Assembly (NCBI GenBank): GCA_018830525.1
Contig: JAHJSH010000005.1
Location: 1-42,774 of the forward strand
DNA length: 42,774 bases
Source: Nanobdellota archaeon
GTDB taxonomy: Archaea; Nanobdellota; Nanobdellia; Pacearchaeales; GW2011-AR1
Direction: 5' to 3'
The notes beneath the pieces are model-generated. The model made no database searches and was not told the DNA's origin. It saw only the letters and a program-made list of their open reading frames with translations. The translations under genes were made by a program, and so were the position numbers. Positions 1 to 8,156 of this stretch are shown piece by piece. How positions within the stretch are numbered: the first letter of the stretch is position 1; every line of letters begins with the position of its first letter.

Positions 1-2
1 CT

Positions 3-125
3 GCCTTTAAGAGAGTTTATGGAGAGGTCAGGAAGATTAATTACACCAGCCGTTTTGTTCAGATAACTGCAAGAATAATTTTACATAATTTTAGGAGATT
101 ATCTTACTTTGCGAAGGCAAAGTAA
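3..125 (+). pseudogene. 3' end of an ORF cut by the window edge; C-terminus FKRVYGEVRKINYTSRFVQITARIILHNFRRLSYFAKAK resembles a transposase tail
   Basis: Open frame from position 3 to TAA at 123-125; basic, IS5-like C-terminal flavour only. Confidence 0.3.
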
Positions 126-184
126 AACTCACGCAATGCCACTTGCACAGCAAGGTTTTTAAACCAAAATTTTCTCAGTAAGAT

Positions 185-793
185 ATGTTCTATGAAGTAT
201 TAGTAACTGACCATGTAAGAGTAGAGCCGAATAAATTCGGTATGGATACTGACGAGGCCGTACGAGTACAACTCGAAGAATCTTACGCAGGTTTCCAAGA
301 TAAAGATATCGGAACTGTCGTCGCAGTTTTAGATGTTAAGGAAGTTAAGGAGGGAATCATCATCCCCGGCGATGGAGCAGCTTATTACGAATCTACTTTC
401 AAATTAATCGTTTTCCGACCCGAATTACAAGAATTAGTTTATGGTACAATCGAAGAAATCACAAATTTCGGAGCTTTCATGAATATGGGAGTTATCCGGG
501 GAATGATCCACATATCCCAGACAATGGATGATTTCGTCTCATTTTCGGACAGCGGAGTTCTAACTGGGAAAGACGGAAAGAAAAATTTAGTTCAGAAAGA
601 TAATTGTATCGCACGAATTGTCGCAATTTCTTACAAGGGAGAAGATCCTAAAATTGGTCTAACAATGAGACAACCAGGACTTGGTAAACTCGAATGGGTT
701 AAGGCTGAAAAAGAAAAGTCAGACAAGGAAGCAAAACAGGCTGCAGCAATTAAAGCAAAAGCAACTAAGGCGCCTAAGGGGGGCAAGAAATAA
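185..793 (+). CDS. rpoE: DNA-directed RNA polymerase subunit E' (Rpo7/RpoE1) with Lys/Ala-rich C-terminal tail
   Basis: N-terminal RNAP7-like domain plus S1 domain (YGTIEEITNFGAFMNMGVIRGMIHISQ). Confidence 0.95.
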   Translation: MFYEVLVTDHVRVEPNKFGMDTDEAVRVQLEESYAGFQDKDIGTVVAVLDVKEVKEGIIIPGDGAAYYESTFKLIVFRPELQELVYGTIEEITNFGAFMNMGVIRGMIHISQTMDDFVSFSDSGVLTGKDGKKNLVQKDNCIARIVAISYKGEDPKIGLTMRQPGLGKLEWVKAEKEKSDKEAKQAAAIKAKATKAPKGGKK

Positions 794-794
794 A

Positions 795-986
795 ATGGTA
801 GCTAAAGAAAAATCATGTTTGAACTGCAGATCAATCTACTTCGGAGATAAATGCCCTCAATGCGGAGAAACACCCGCGAGCGAATCTTTCAAGGGAAGAA
901 TTCACGTCTTTGATTCCCAAAAATCCGAGATGGCTGAAAACATGAAAATAAACAAAGAAGGCGAATTCGCAATCAAATCAAAATAA
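795..986 (+). CDS. spt4: Transcription elongation factor Spt4 (RpoE'')
   Basis: MVAKEKSCLNCRSIYFGDKCPQCGE zinc ribbon; directly follows rpoE; the ORF track start at 681 is too far upstream. Confidence 0.88.
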   Translation: MVAKEKSCLNCRSIYFGDKCPQCGETPASESFKGRIHVFDSQKSEMAENMKINKEGEFAIKSK

Positions 987-1041
987 GATGGTACCTCCTG
1001 GCACGAGAACCCCTTTAAGATAAATAATCAAAAATAACAAA

Positions 1042-1467
1042 ATGGAAACAAAGATTATCAAACAAGAAAAAAATCCTTTTTTAGAAAGAGAAGAGATTGT
1101 CATGGAAATTTCGAGTGAAACGGCTCCGAGTTTTGAAGATGTTAAAACGGTCTTGGGAAAAGATGCTAATTTAACTGTTGTAAAGAGAATTGATGGAAAT
1201 TTTGGAAAACAAACTTTTACTGCAGAAATTTTTGTTTATGATAATGAAGAGGCAAAATCAAAAATAGAAACTATTCCCAAGAAAATTCGAAAGAAAATGG
1301 CAGAAGAATCTAAGGCTGTAGCAGACGCGGCTAAGAAAGCAGAAGCTACAGAAAAAGCAACTAAAGAAGCTGCAGAAACTAAAGCCAAAGTAGAAGAAAC
1401 TCTGGTTGAAGAACCAGTCGCTGAGGAACCCTCAAAGGGTGACTCTGGGGAGCCTAAAACTGAATAA
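1042..1467 (+). CDS. rps24e: 30S ribosomal protein S24e with Ala/Glu-rich C-terminal extension
   Basis: METKIIKQEKNPFLEREEIVMEI...; located between spt4 and S27ae. Confidence 0.9.
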   Translation: METKIIKQEKNPFLEREEIVMEISSETAPSFEDVKTVLGKDANLTVVKRIDGNFGKQTFTAEIFVYDNEEAKSKIETIPKKIRKKMAEESKAVADAAKKAEATEKATKEAAETKAKVEETLVEEPVAEEPSKGDSGEPKTE

Positions 1468-1469
1468 TC

Positions 1470-1706
1470 ATGGCAATCAAATCGAAAATCAAAGGAAAGA
1501 AGAAACATACTAACAAACCTACATCTGTGAAATACAAGAAGTACACAATTGAAGGCGACAAGATCGTAAAGAAGGCACGAAGTTGCCCAAGATGCGGTCC
1601 AGGAATATTCTTAAGTGTTGGAAAAGGCCGAGCATACTGCGGAAAGTGCCACTTCACTGAATTCGAAAAAAGAGAAGTCGAGCCAAAATTAGAAGTTAAG
1701 GAATAA
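1470..1706 (+). CDS. rps27ae: 30S ribosomal protein S27ae
   Basis: CPRCGPGIFLSVGKGRAYCGKCHFTEF zinc ribbon. Confidence 0.93.
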   Translation: MAIKSKIKGKKKHTNKPTSVKYKKYTIEGDKIVKKARSCPRCGPGIFLSVGKGRAYCGKCHFTEFEKREVEPKLEVKE

Positions 1707-1735
1707 TTTTTAAAGAATCAAAGTCATATTATTTT

Positions 1736-2101
1736 ATGGAAGTTAATTTAAAGAGATATATTTTATATTTGTTCAGATGACAATTGAGTACGCCTATTCT
1801 CGCCGTTGCCCTTATTTGGCTTTCAACTATGAATAAATGGGTAGCGACAATAATTGCAAATTTGGTTGGAGGGTTACTCTTCTTTTGGGTTGATAGATTT
1901 ATTTTTACTTCAAAAGTTTTAGATTCTCAATGGGAGATAAAGGAAGACGTAAGATGCACGGATTGCGGGAAAATTTCTAGAGGTTATCGATTAGTTAGAG
2001 CAAAAAACTATGATAAGACTAAGGGTAAAATTCCAAAGTTCCGATGTGAGAGATGTTCAAAAAAGAAATCAAAAGAACTTAAAAAGAAAGGGATTCAATA
2101 A
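1736..2101 (+). pseudogene. GtrA-like membrane protein with C-terminal zinc ribbon, interrupted by in-frame TGA at 1778-1780
   Basis: MEVNLKRYILYLFR*QLSTPILAVALIWL...VATIIANLVGGLLFFWVDRFIFTSK...CTDCGK...CERC; the ATG frame continues after one TGA. Confidence 0.65.
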
Positions 2102-2189
2102 TTCTTCAACACCAAGACTAATTCTGGTGTCACTCACCAATTACAACAAAACCGAAAGCTTTAAAAAGTATAACTGACTAGCTATAGTA

Positions 2190-2345
2190 TCACCTCTTTT
2201 TCCCCAGGAGAGAGCGATAGGGCATCTTTTTGAACGCTTTATCGCATCTCCTAGGGTTATATTCCTGTAACTTAACTCGTATAAGACCTACGATAACCAA
2301 AAGGTTAAGGCAACGAAAAGTTATTCCACCACAGGAAATTTTATT
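2190..2345 (+). ncRNA. Candidate structured RNA or structured 5' leader upstream of scpA
   Basis: TATA-like gctttaaaaagt near 2160-2170; stem AGGAG..GCGATA/TATCGC..CTCCT; stem TTCCTGT/ACAGGAA enclosing CTTAAC/GTTAAG and AACC-aaaa-GGTT. Confidence 0.4.
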
Positions 2346-2368
2346 AACTAGCAATTCATCTTCCAATA

Positions 2369-3175
2369 ATGGAAGGTGATGACCGTATTAACCAGAATCA
2401 ATTCTTCGACCTAATTACTGGCGAAGACCTAAGCTGGCAATCAATTATCTACGATTTAATCAAGACTGAACAGCTCGACCCATGGGATATTGACATCGGA
2501 ATCTTAGCTGAGCGTTATGTTCAAATCATTCAACAATTAGAAGACGCTGATTTTTTCATTTCTTCCAAGGTTCTCCTGGCATGTTCGTTACTCCTAAGAC
2601 TCAAATCAGAAATCCTGATTAACAGTTACATTCAGGATTTGAATGCTGCACTTTATGGGGGATTAAAAGATGAACGAAAATACGAATTAGAAAGGCTCGA
2701 AATTGATGAAGGAGAACTCCCGACCCTTGTTCCAAGAACGCCGATGGCGCGACACAGAAAAGTAACCTTGAAAGAGCTAATGGGTGCTCTGAACAAAGCA
2801 ATAGATACTGAGAACCGAAGAATTAAACGAGAGATCAAAGGAAAGCAAGCAGAAAAATCCATGCTTGAAGTAATGCCTAGAGGAACTCATATCCCCTTAA
2901 AAGTCAGAGTAAAAAATATTTTTGGAATTGTTAATGGGTATATCAAGGCCGGAAACAATCACATGAAATTCTCTCATCTCGCGCCCGCAAAAGAAGAAAA
3001 ATTAGCCTCCTTCGTTCCAATTCTCCATTTATCTAACGAAGGAAAAGTCTTTCTTAGACAGCCAGTCCATTTTGATGAAATTCATATGAGCCTCAAAATC
3101 CATAACGAAGAGTTAAAAGAATTAGAAGAAGAACTTGGGTTCAATGAAGGCGAGGATGTAGAAGATAACCAATGA
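2369..3175 (+). CDS. scpA: Segregation and condensation protein A (ScpA)
   Basis: FFDLITGEDLSWQSIIYDLIKTEQLDPWDIDIGILAERYVQII...SSKVLLACSLLLRLKSEIL. Confidence 0.87.
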   Translation: MEGDDRINQNQFFDLITGEDLSWQSIIYDLIKTEQLDPWDIDIGILAERYVQIIQQLEDADFFISSKVLLACSLLLRLKSEILINSYIQDLNAALYGGLKDERKYELERLEIDEGELPTLVPRTPMARHRKVTLKELMGALNKAIDTENRRIKREIKGKQAEKSMLEVMPRGTHIPLKVRVKNIFGIVNGYIKAGNNHMKFSHLAPAKEEKLASFVPILHLSNEGKVFLRQPVHFDEIHMSLKIHNEELKELEEELGFNEGEDVEDNQ

Positions 3176-3623
3176 TAATTACAATTTGTTCAAGTGTGGA
3201 TTTCTCACCCAAGATAATTGAAATCAAAAAAATATTGGAAGAAAAGGGACATAAGGTAAATATCCCTTACTTTACTCAAAAAATAATAGATGGGAAGATT
3301 ACTTATAAAGACTACATAGATAAGAAAAAAAAGATGGGGGGGATATTTTTTTAAGAAATGCAGAAGAAATCGACTTGGTTCAAAGATATTGGAATTTTAT
3401 AAAATCCTCTGATGTTATTCTTGTTTTAAATCTAGAAAAGGAAGGCATAAAAAATTATATCGGAGGAAGCACCCTAATAGGGATGGGTTTTGCTTATGGA
3501 CATGGCAAGAAGATATTTTTATTCAATAAGGTTCCTGAAAGAAGTGAAAGAATTCATTATGTTGATGAAATAGTTGATATGAAACCGATAATCCTTGAGG
3601 GAAATTTGGAAAATTTAACTTAA
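3172..3623 (+). pseudogene. Nucleoside 2-deoxyribosyltransferase-like protein split by a -1 frameshift
   Basis: Frame 1 ..YKDYIDKKKK, then a -1 shift gives DGGDIFLRNAEEIDLVQRYWNFIKSSDVILVLNLEKEGIKNYIGGSTLIGMGFAYGHGKKIFLFN; shift region has A8, G7 and T7 runs. Confidence 0.7.
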
Positions 3624-3680
3624 ATAATATGAAAGATATAGGACAATAGTTTTTTTATAACCTGAATTCCCTCAAAATAT

Positions 3681-3986
3681 ATGACTAATACAAAATATCG
3701 TTCTGAATCTGGCAAGATATATGAACGTCGTGAAGATGGTTGGTATCATAATAATAAGAAGATTCCCAAGACCGTTTTTCTTTCTAGTCAGGGTGCCGCG
3801 ATTCAATATGAAATGTTGCAAAATAAACTATTGACTGTTGAAGAATTTTTTGAAAAAGATGATGAATCGGAGAGGGGTTATCTTTACTATATTATAAGAA
3901 AAAATGGAAAGCAATTAATTGACCACTCAAGCAAACTTACCGCAATTGTCGAAGATGATGGGACTATCAAATTGGAAAAAGAATAA
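3681..3986 (+). CDS. Hypothetical protein
   Basis: 101-aa ORF with clean intergenic flanks. Confidence 0.55.
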   Translation: MTNTKYRSESGKIYERREDGWYHNNKKIPKTVFLSSQGAAIQYEMLQNKLLTVEEFFEKDDESERGYLYYIIRKNGKQLIDHSSKLTAIVEDDGTIKLEKE

Positions 3987-4062
3987 CTCTAAAAAATAAA
4001 AAAATAAAGCCGGCAAATTAATGCCTAGCAGCTTGTTAATAATAAAAAGTTTTGTAAAAGAT

Positions 4063-4218
4063 CTAAGCCGCTTCTTCAGCTGGAGCTTCTTCTGCTTTTT
4101 CCACAGGAGCTTCTTCAGCTGGAGCTTCAGCTTCTTCTTCTACTGGAGCTTCTGTTGTTTCTGCTTCTGGAGCAGTCTCAACAGTCTCTTCAGTTGGAGT
4201 TACTGTTTCTTTTTCCAT
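4063..4218 (-). CDS. 51-aa acidic Pro/Ala/Glu-rich peptide MEKETVTPTEETVETAPEAETTEAPVEEEAEAPAEEAPVEKAEEAPAEEAA
   Basis: Read on the minus strand; below the ORF-track size cutoff; the + strand ORF 4021..4254 is its complement. Confidence 0.55.
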   Translation of the reverse strand: MEKETVTPTEETVETAPEAETTEAPVEEEAEAPAEEAPVEKAEEAPAEEAA

Positions 4219-4276
4219 ACTTTAGCAACAAAAAATTTCTTTATAAACATTTAGGTACACTCATGAATGATAACCT

Positions 4277-4729
4277 CTATGGACATTTGATGTAAAAAAG
4301 TTTTCCCTTCGGAGCTTCATGGTAACATTCCTTTTTCTGATATTCCCGAAGGTAAGGAATGTATTCATAGTAATAATCTTTCGAATCTCTTCGATAATCT
4401 TTTTCATAGTAATCATTATAGCCCTTCTGATATTTGTTATAGCCCTTATCATCGTCTTCATAATAATTTTTCACCTGATAATGTCTATCTCGATAATCTG
4501 TTGTCGTCCGATAACTATATCCATGCCGATAATCATAGGTCGAATATCTCTTGTCATTATCATAATCTATGTAAGTTGTCCTAGAATAAAACAGGTTGTC
4601 CTCCGGATAATATTTCGACTCGACAATTTTTTCTTTATATGAATACTCTTCAGAACTATAAACATAGTGCGCTGAAACTAGGCTAACACAAATAAGTGCC
4701 AATATCACGAGAACAACTGATTTTTTCAT
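4277..4729 (-). CDS. Secreted Tyr/Asp/Lys-rich low-complexity protein
   Basis: MKKSVVLVILALICVSLVSA signal peptide followed by a Tyr-rich mature region. Confidence 0.7.
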   Translation of the reverse strand: MKKSVVLVILALICVSLVSAHYVYSSEEYSYKEKIVESKYYPEDNLFYSRTTYIDYDNDKRYSTYDYRHGYSYRTTTDYRDRHYQVKNYYEDDDKGYNKYQKGYNDYYEKDYRRDSKDYYYEYIPYLREYQKKECYHEAPKGKLFYIKCP

Positions 4730-4777
4730 AACTAATAAAACCAAAAGCTTTATTTAAAATTAATTATATCCTATTAT

Positions 4778-4978
4778 ATGGTTTTGCAGTACAAAAAGAA
4801 GTCGGCGAACCGCTGGAAAAAATATCCTGGGAAAGATAAAGTAGAAGGAGACATTCACGATTATGATTTCAGATTACTGGACAAAGACAAATCAAAAGTC
4901 TTAGTAGAAAAAGACACTTACGAAAAAGTCATGAAGAGATTCCGACAAATAGAATTTTTTAAAAGTAAAGAGACTTGA
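4778..4978 (+). CDS. Small conserved-looking hypothetical protein
   Basis: MVLQYKKKSANRWKKYPGKDKVEGDIHDYDF..., ORF of 66 aa. Confidence 0.5.
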   Translation: MVLQYKKKSANRWKKYPGKDKVEGDIHDYDFRLLDKDKSKVLVEKDTYEKVMKRFRQIEFFKSKET

Positions 4979-5367
4979 GGATACTTATTATCCCATTCAT
5001 CAAAATAAAAAGTAGTTATTCCCTCATTCCCTGTTTCTTTTTTTGATAATGGATCTATTCCGCTTTGACGAGCATATGCTTCTTCTGTTGCAATGGGCAT
5101 AGCATCTAAAATTGTATTTTTTACATCCCTTGTAGAATATCTTCTTGGAAGTTTAATCAGGAATTTTGGTATTCCAGTATCTTGGCAAATTGGAATTTTT
5201 TCATCCTTTGCAATTGCAAGATTTAATAAATATTTTCTTTGAGTGTCCCAAGCTAGTGATCCTCTTTGTTCTTTTTGAATTGATTCATTAATTGCTGATT
5301 CTATATATGGCGGAACTTCTGTTACAAGCTTTTTATATAAGCCAATGATATCTCGTTGTTTTATCAT
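4979..5367 (-). pseudogene. Truncated class I fumarate hydratase alpha subunit (N-terminal fragment)
   Basis: ..IPICQDTGIPKFLIKLPRR...DPLSKKETGNEGITTFYFDEWD; similarity stops about at the neighbour's stop codon (ORF formally 4918..5367). Confidence 0.75.
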
Positions 5368-5412
5368 TTTTTATTAAGTCAGTTAGTATTTTTAAGGATT
5401 TTAGTGGTAGAG

Positions 5413-5601
5413 TTAATGATTTTCCTCTTTATACATCCACAACAACAAAGGCATAACTGACCCGTTCTTTAATTTTTTGACTATATTCATAAGTTCCTCA
5501 TGCGTTCTGCAAAACATAAGCCTGTAACCAAAAGAAGACCTTTTTTCTTTCAATGCAGGGAATTCCTCAACAATTTCTTTTTTAATCTCAACATATTCCA
5601 T
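5413..5601 (-). CDS. Small hypothetical protein
   Basis: 62-aa ORF MEYVEIKKEIVEEFPALKEKRSSFGYRLMFCRTHEELMNIVKKLKNG... Confidence 0.45.
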   Translation of the reverse strand: MEYVEIKKEIVEEFPALKEKRSSFGYRLMFCRTHEELMNIVKKLKNGSVMPLLLWMYKEENH

Positions 5602-5644
5602 GATTGAAAGCCTTCGGCATAAGCTAGTTTGCCTTCAATGTCAA

Positions 5645-6802
5645 TTATTTTTCAAAAAAATCAATCCCTTGTGCAATAATTTTATTTTTGATATTAATTG
5701 AATCAAAAAGTTTTTTTTGTTTTTCATCTATTACTCTTTTATATTTTGCTTCGATTATAGTGTCTTTTATTTTAAAATCAATCTCAATACCATCTTTTTT
5801 TAAATACCTCGGATTTTTTCCTTTTATCTTTAAAAAAACTAAATTTTCATAAATTGCTCCTAAATCTTTAAATCCTGCAGTTACATTTTTAATTCCTACA
5901 TCTGAGCAATAAATCTTTTTGTTATCTTTGATTCTTTCATTTAAGCTTTTAGCATCTTTTTCAATTAAATAAAATAAATAAGATTCAACAAAATAATTTA
6001 TGTAATCTTTAACACTATCTTTATGAATTCCTAAAACATTTGCTATTTTATTGTAAGAAACTTGTTTTCCTACTCTTTCACACAATAGTTTAAATAAATC
6101 TTTTATAATAGAACTATTTTTTAGATTATGCAAGGCGATTATATCCTTATAGATTATACTCTCAACTAAATTAGTTATATAATTGGGATCTTTAGTTAAA
6201 ACATATTCGGGCATTCCCCCATATTCCATATATTCTTCAAAATATTTTTCTAACATATATTTTTCAGATTTTTTTGCAGAATAGTTCTTGAATAATAAAA
6301 ATTCTTGAAAATCAAGAGGGTCTACCCCCAGAGTTCTTGTTCTTCCAGTTAAAAATGCTTTTTTGTCCCTTAGCAAGGATGCTGAAGATGATGTTGCATA
6401 GATTTTTATGTTTCCAGAATCATATAAGTTTTTTAGTTCCTGGTTAAAGTCTTTTTTATAAACTACTTCATCTAAAAACAGATATATTTTTTCATTAATT
6501 TTTATGTTATGGATTTTCCTAAATTCTTTTACTAATTCATGGATGGAATTTTCTTTAAACAGATAAGCGTCAAGTGAGAGGTACATTATTCTTTTAGGAT
6601 TAATATCTTTTTCTTTTATTAATCTAAATATAAAATGTTTTAATAGGGTACTTTTTCCAACCCTCCTTAGTCCGGTAATAAAAATTATGTCTTTATTGTT
6701 TAAGTTTTTTTCAAAAAATTCTAAATATTTTTCTCTGAAAATTCCTTCTGATTTTGGAGATTCTTCCCACCAAGGATTCATCTCAAACATCAATTCTTTC
6801 AT
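5645..6802 (-). CDS. AAA-type archaeal ATPase with DUF4143-like C-terminal domain
   Basis: Walker A GLRRVGKSTLLKHFI; IYLFLDEVVYKKDFNQELKNLYD; DUF4143-like C-terminus IDFKIKDTIIEAKY. Confidence 0.85.
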   Translation of the reverse strand: MKELMFEMNPWWEESPKSEGIFREKYLEFFEKNLNNKDIIFITGLRRVGKSTLLKHFIFRLIKEKDINPKRIMYLSLDAYLFKENSIHELVKEFRKIHNIKINEKIYLFLDEVVYKKDFNQELKNLYDSGNIKIYATSSSASLLRDKKAFLTGRTRTLGVDPLDFQEFLLFKNYSAKKSEKYMLEKYFEEYMEYGGMPEYVLTKDPNYITNLVESIIYKDIIALHNLKNSSIIKDLFKLLCERVGKQVSYNKIANVLGIHKDSVKDYINYFVESYLFYLIEKDAKSLNERIKDNKKIYCSDVGIKNVTAGFKDLGAIYENLVFLKIKGKNPRYLKKDGIEIDFKIKDTIIEAKYKRVIDEKQKKLFDSINIKNKIIAQGIDFFEK

Positions 6803-6834
6803 AAAAATGTGTACTTTTTAACTATTTAAATGTT

Positions 6835-6873
6835 GCTATTGGCAATAGCCAATTATTGAGTAAATTGGCTATT
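6835..6873. promoter_or_regulatory. Overlapping inverted repeats upstream of the DUF4143 ATPase
   Basis: GCTATT-ggc-AATAGC and AATAGCCAATT-attgagta-AATTGGCTATT just upstream of a TATA-like tatttaaat. Confidence 0.5.
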
Positions 6874-6972
6874 AGCATTTTTGTTCTTTATCCTTAGCAT
6901 TTTGTTAGTTAAATATGATGGGCATAAATTTGGCACCCAAGAACGCCCTGAGAAATGCCAAAAAAGTATTAC

Positions 6973-7044
6973 GCTCCCACCGGGATTTGAACCCGGGTCG
7001 CTGCCGTGAAAGGGCAGTATCCTTGGCCACTAGACTATAGGAGC
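6973..7044 (-). tRNA. tRNA-Glu (TTC)
   Basis: Full cloverleaf; acceptor GCTCCTA/TGGGAGC, anticodon arm CTGCC-CTTTCAC-GGCAG, T-loop TTCAAAT. Confidence 0.95.
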
Positions 7045-7151
7045 ATATGTTTAAACATGGATTTTGATTTTTAAAGCTTCCGTTGTATCGTCCTCGTTAC
7101 TTCCTAACAAGCAATACAAAGACATAAAAACCACTTTTTCCCCTTAGAATC

Positions 7152-8111
7152 ATGGTAGCGGAAACAGAAAACCCGCAAATCAACGACCTTATTTTCAAGG
7201 AGTTGATAAAAAGAGGATACTCCTTAGAGGGAAATACGCGAATTTGGAACATCGCCGACTCTAAGCTATGGTACTTAACCTCTGAACAGGCCCAAGCTTT
7301 TTTAGATTTAGAATCTTCTGCAGATTATCAAAGAGAAGTTATTCAAAAAGAAATCGATTTAATTAATGGAAATGTCGATGAAGTTGTAGAAAAAATTGGA
7401 AAAGAGAATCTAAATATTATTGATCTTGGTTGTGGAGATGGGAAAAAGGCAGTAATCTTTACTGAACATTTTAAGGGGAAACTAAAGTTGAGATATTGTC
7501 CAGTAGATATTAGTAGCTATATGGTAAAAAAAGCCATAGAGAAGGTAAAGGATGCTGATGTTGGGGAAGTAGTAGAATTTCAATGGAATATATCTGATTT
7601 CGAAAATATAGAAAATATCTCCTTGCTTCTTCGACATGGAGAGTTTAAGAAGAATTTAACACTTCTTTTAGGAAACACTTTAGGAAATTTTGAAATCAAT
7701 GAATTATTATATGAAATACGAAGTTCAATGAAGGGGGGAGATTTCCTATTAATCGGAAATGGTCTTGATAATCGAAAACCTGAAGATATTTTGAAAGCAT
7801 ATGGTAATGATTTTTTAGATAAGATGCTTGTAAAAACATTGACTCAAATAGGATTAAAAAAAGAGAATTTAGAATACGGAGCACGATTCAAAAACTCTCG
7901 AGTTGAGATGTATTATACTATCAAGGAAGATTGTAAAATTTCATTTCTGGGAAGATCTGTTAATTTCAATAAGGGAGACCAAATTATTGTGGCAGTTTCC
8001 TATAAATATAATCGGGAAGATTTCTTAAGTTTTTTAGATCTATATTTTGATGATGTCATGGCCAAGATATCTGAAGATGGTTCTTATATTCTAGCACTTT
8101 GTAAAAAGTAA
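7152..8111 (+). CDS. EgtD-like (histidine-specific methyltransferase fold, Methyltransf_33-type) SAM methyltransferase
   Basis: NIIDLGCGDGKKAVIF...LLLGNTLGNFEINELL. Confidence 0.75.
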   Translation: MVAETENPQINDLIFKELIKRGYSLEGNTRIWNIADSKLWYLTSEQAQAFLDLESSADYQREVIQKEIDLINGNVDEVVEKIGKENLNIIDLGCGDGKKAVIFTEHFKGKLKLRYCPVDISSYMVKKAIEKVKDADVGEVVEFQWNISDFENIENISLLLRHGEFKKNLTLLLGNTLGNFEINELLYEIRSSMKGGDFLLIGNGLDNRKPEDILKAYGNDFLDKMLVKTLTQIGLKKENLEYGARFKNSRVEMYYTIKEDCKISFLGRSVNFNKGDQIIVAVSYKYNREDFLSFLDLYFDDVMAKISEDGSYILALCKK

Positions 8112-8156
8112 TCACAAGTAATCTTTTAAATACTTCTTTCTCTTAATTTTAAATGA

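Noticed and set aside
1236-1508. Minus-strand ORF opposite S24e
   Set aside because: Ser/Phe-rich antisense shadow of a confident ribosomal protein gene.
1778-1780. Genome-wide TGA-to-Trp recoding
   Set aside because: TGA ends several well-supported genes here (e.g. scpA, iscS, hepT, hicB, the nucleotidyltransferase), so a code change is not supported.
4021-4254. Plus-strand Phe/Ser/Trp-rich ORF
   Set aside because: Complement of the PAE-rich minus-strand peptide; low-complexity artefact.
4319-4642. Plus-strand Ile-rich ORF
   Set aside because: Antisense shadow of the Tyr-rich secreted protein gene.
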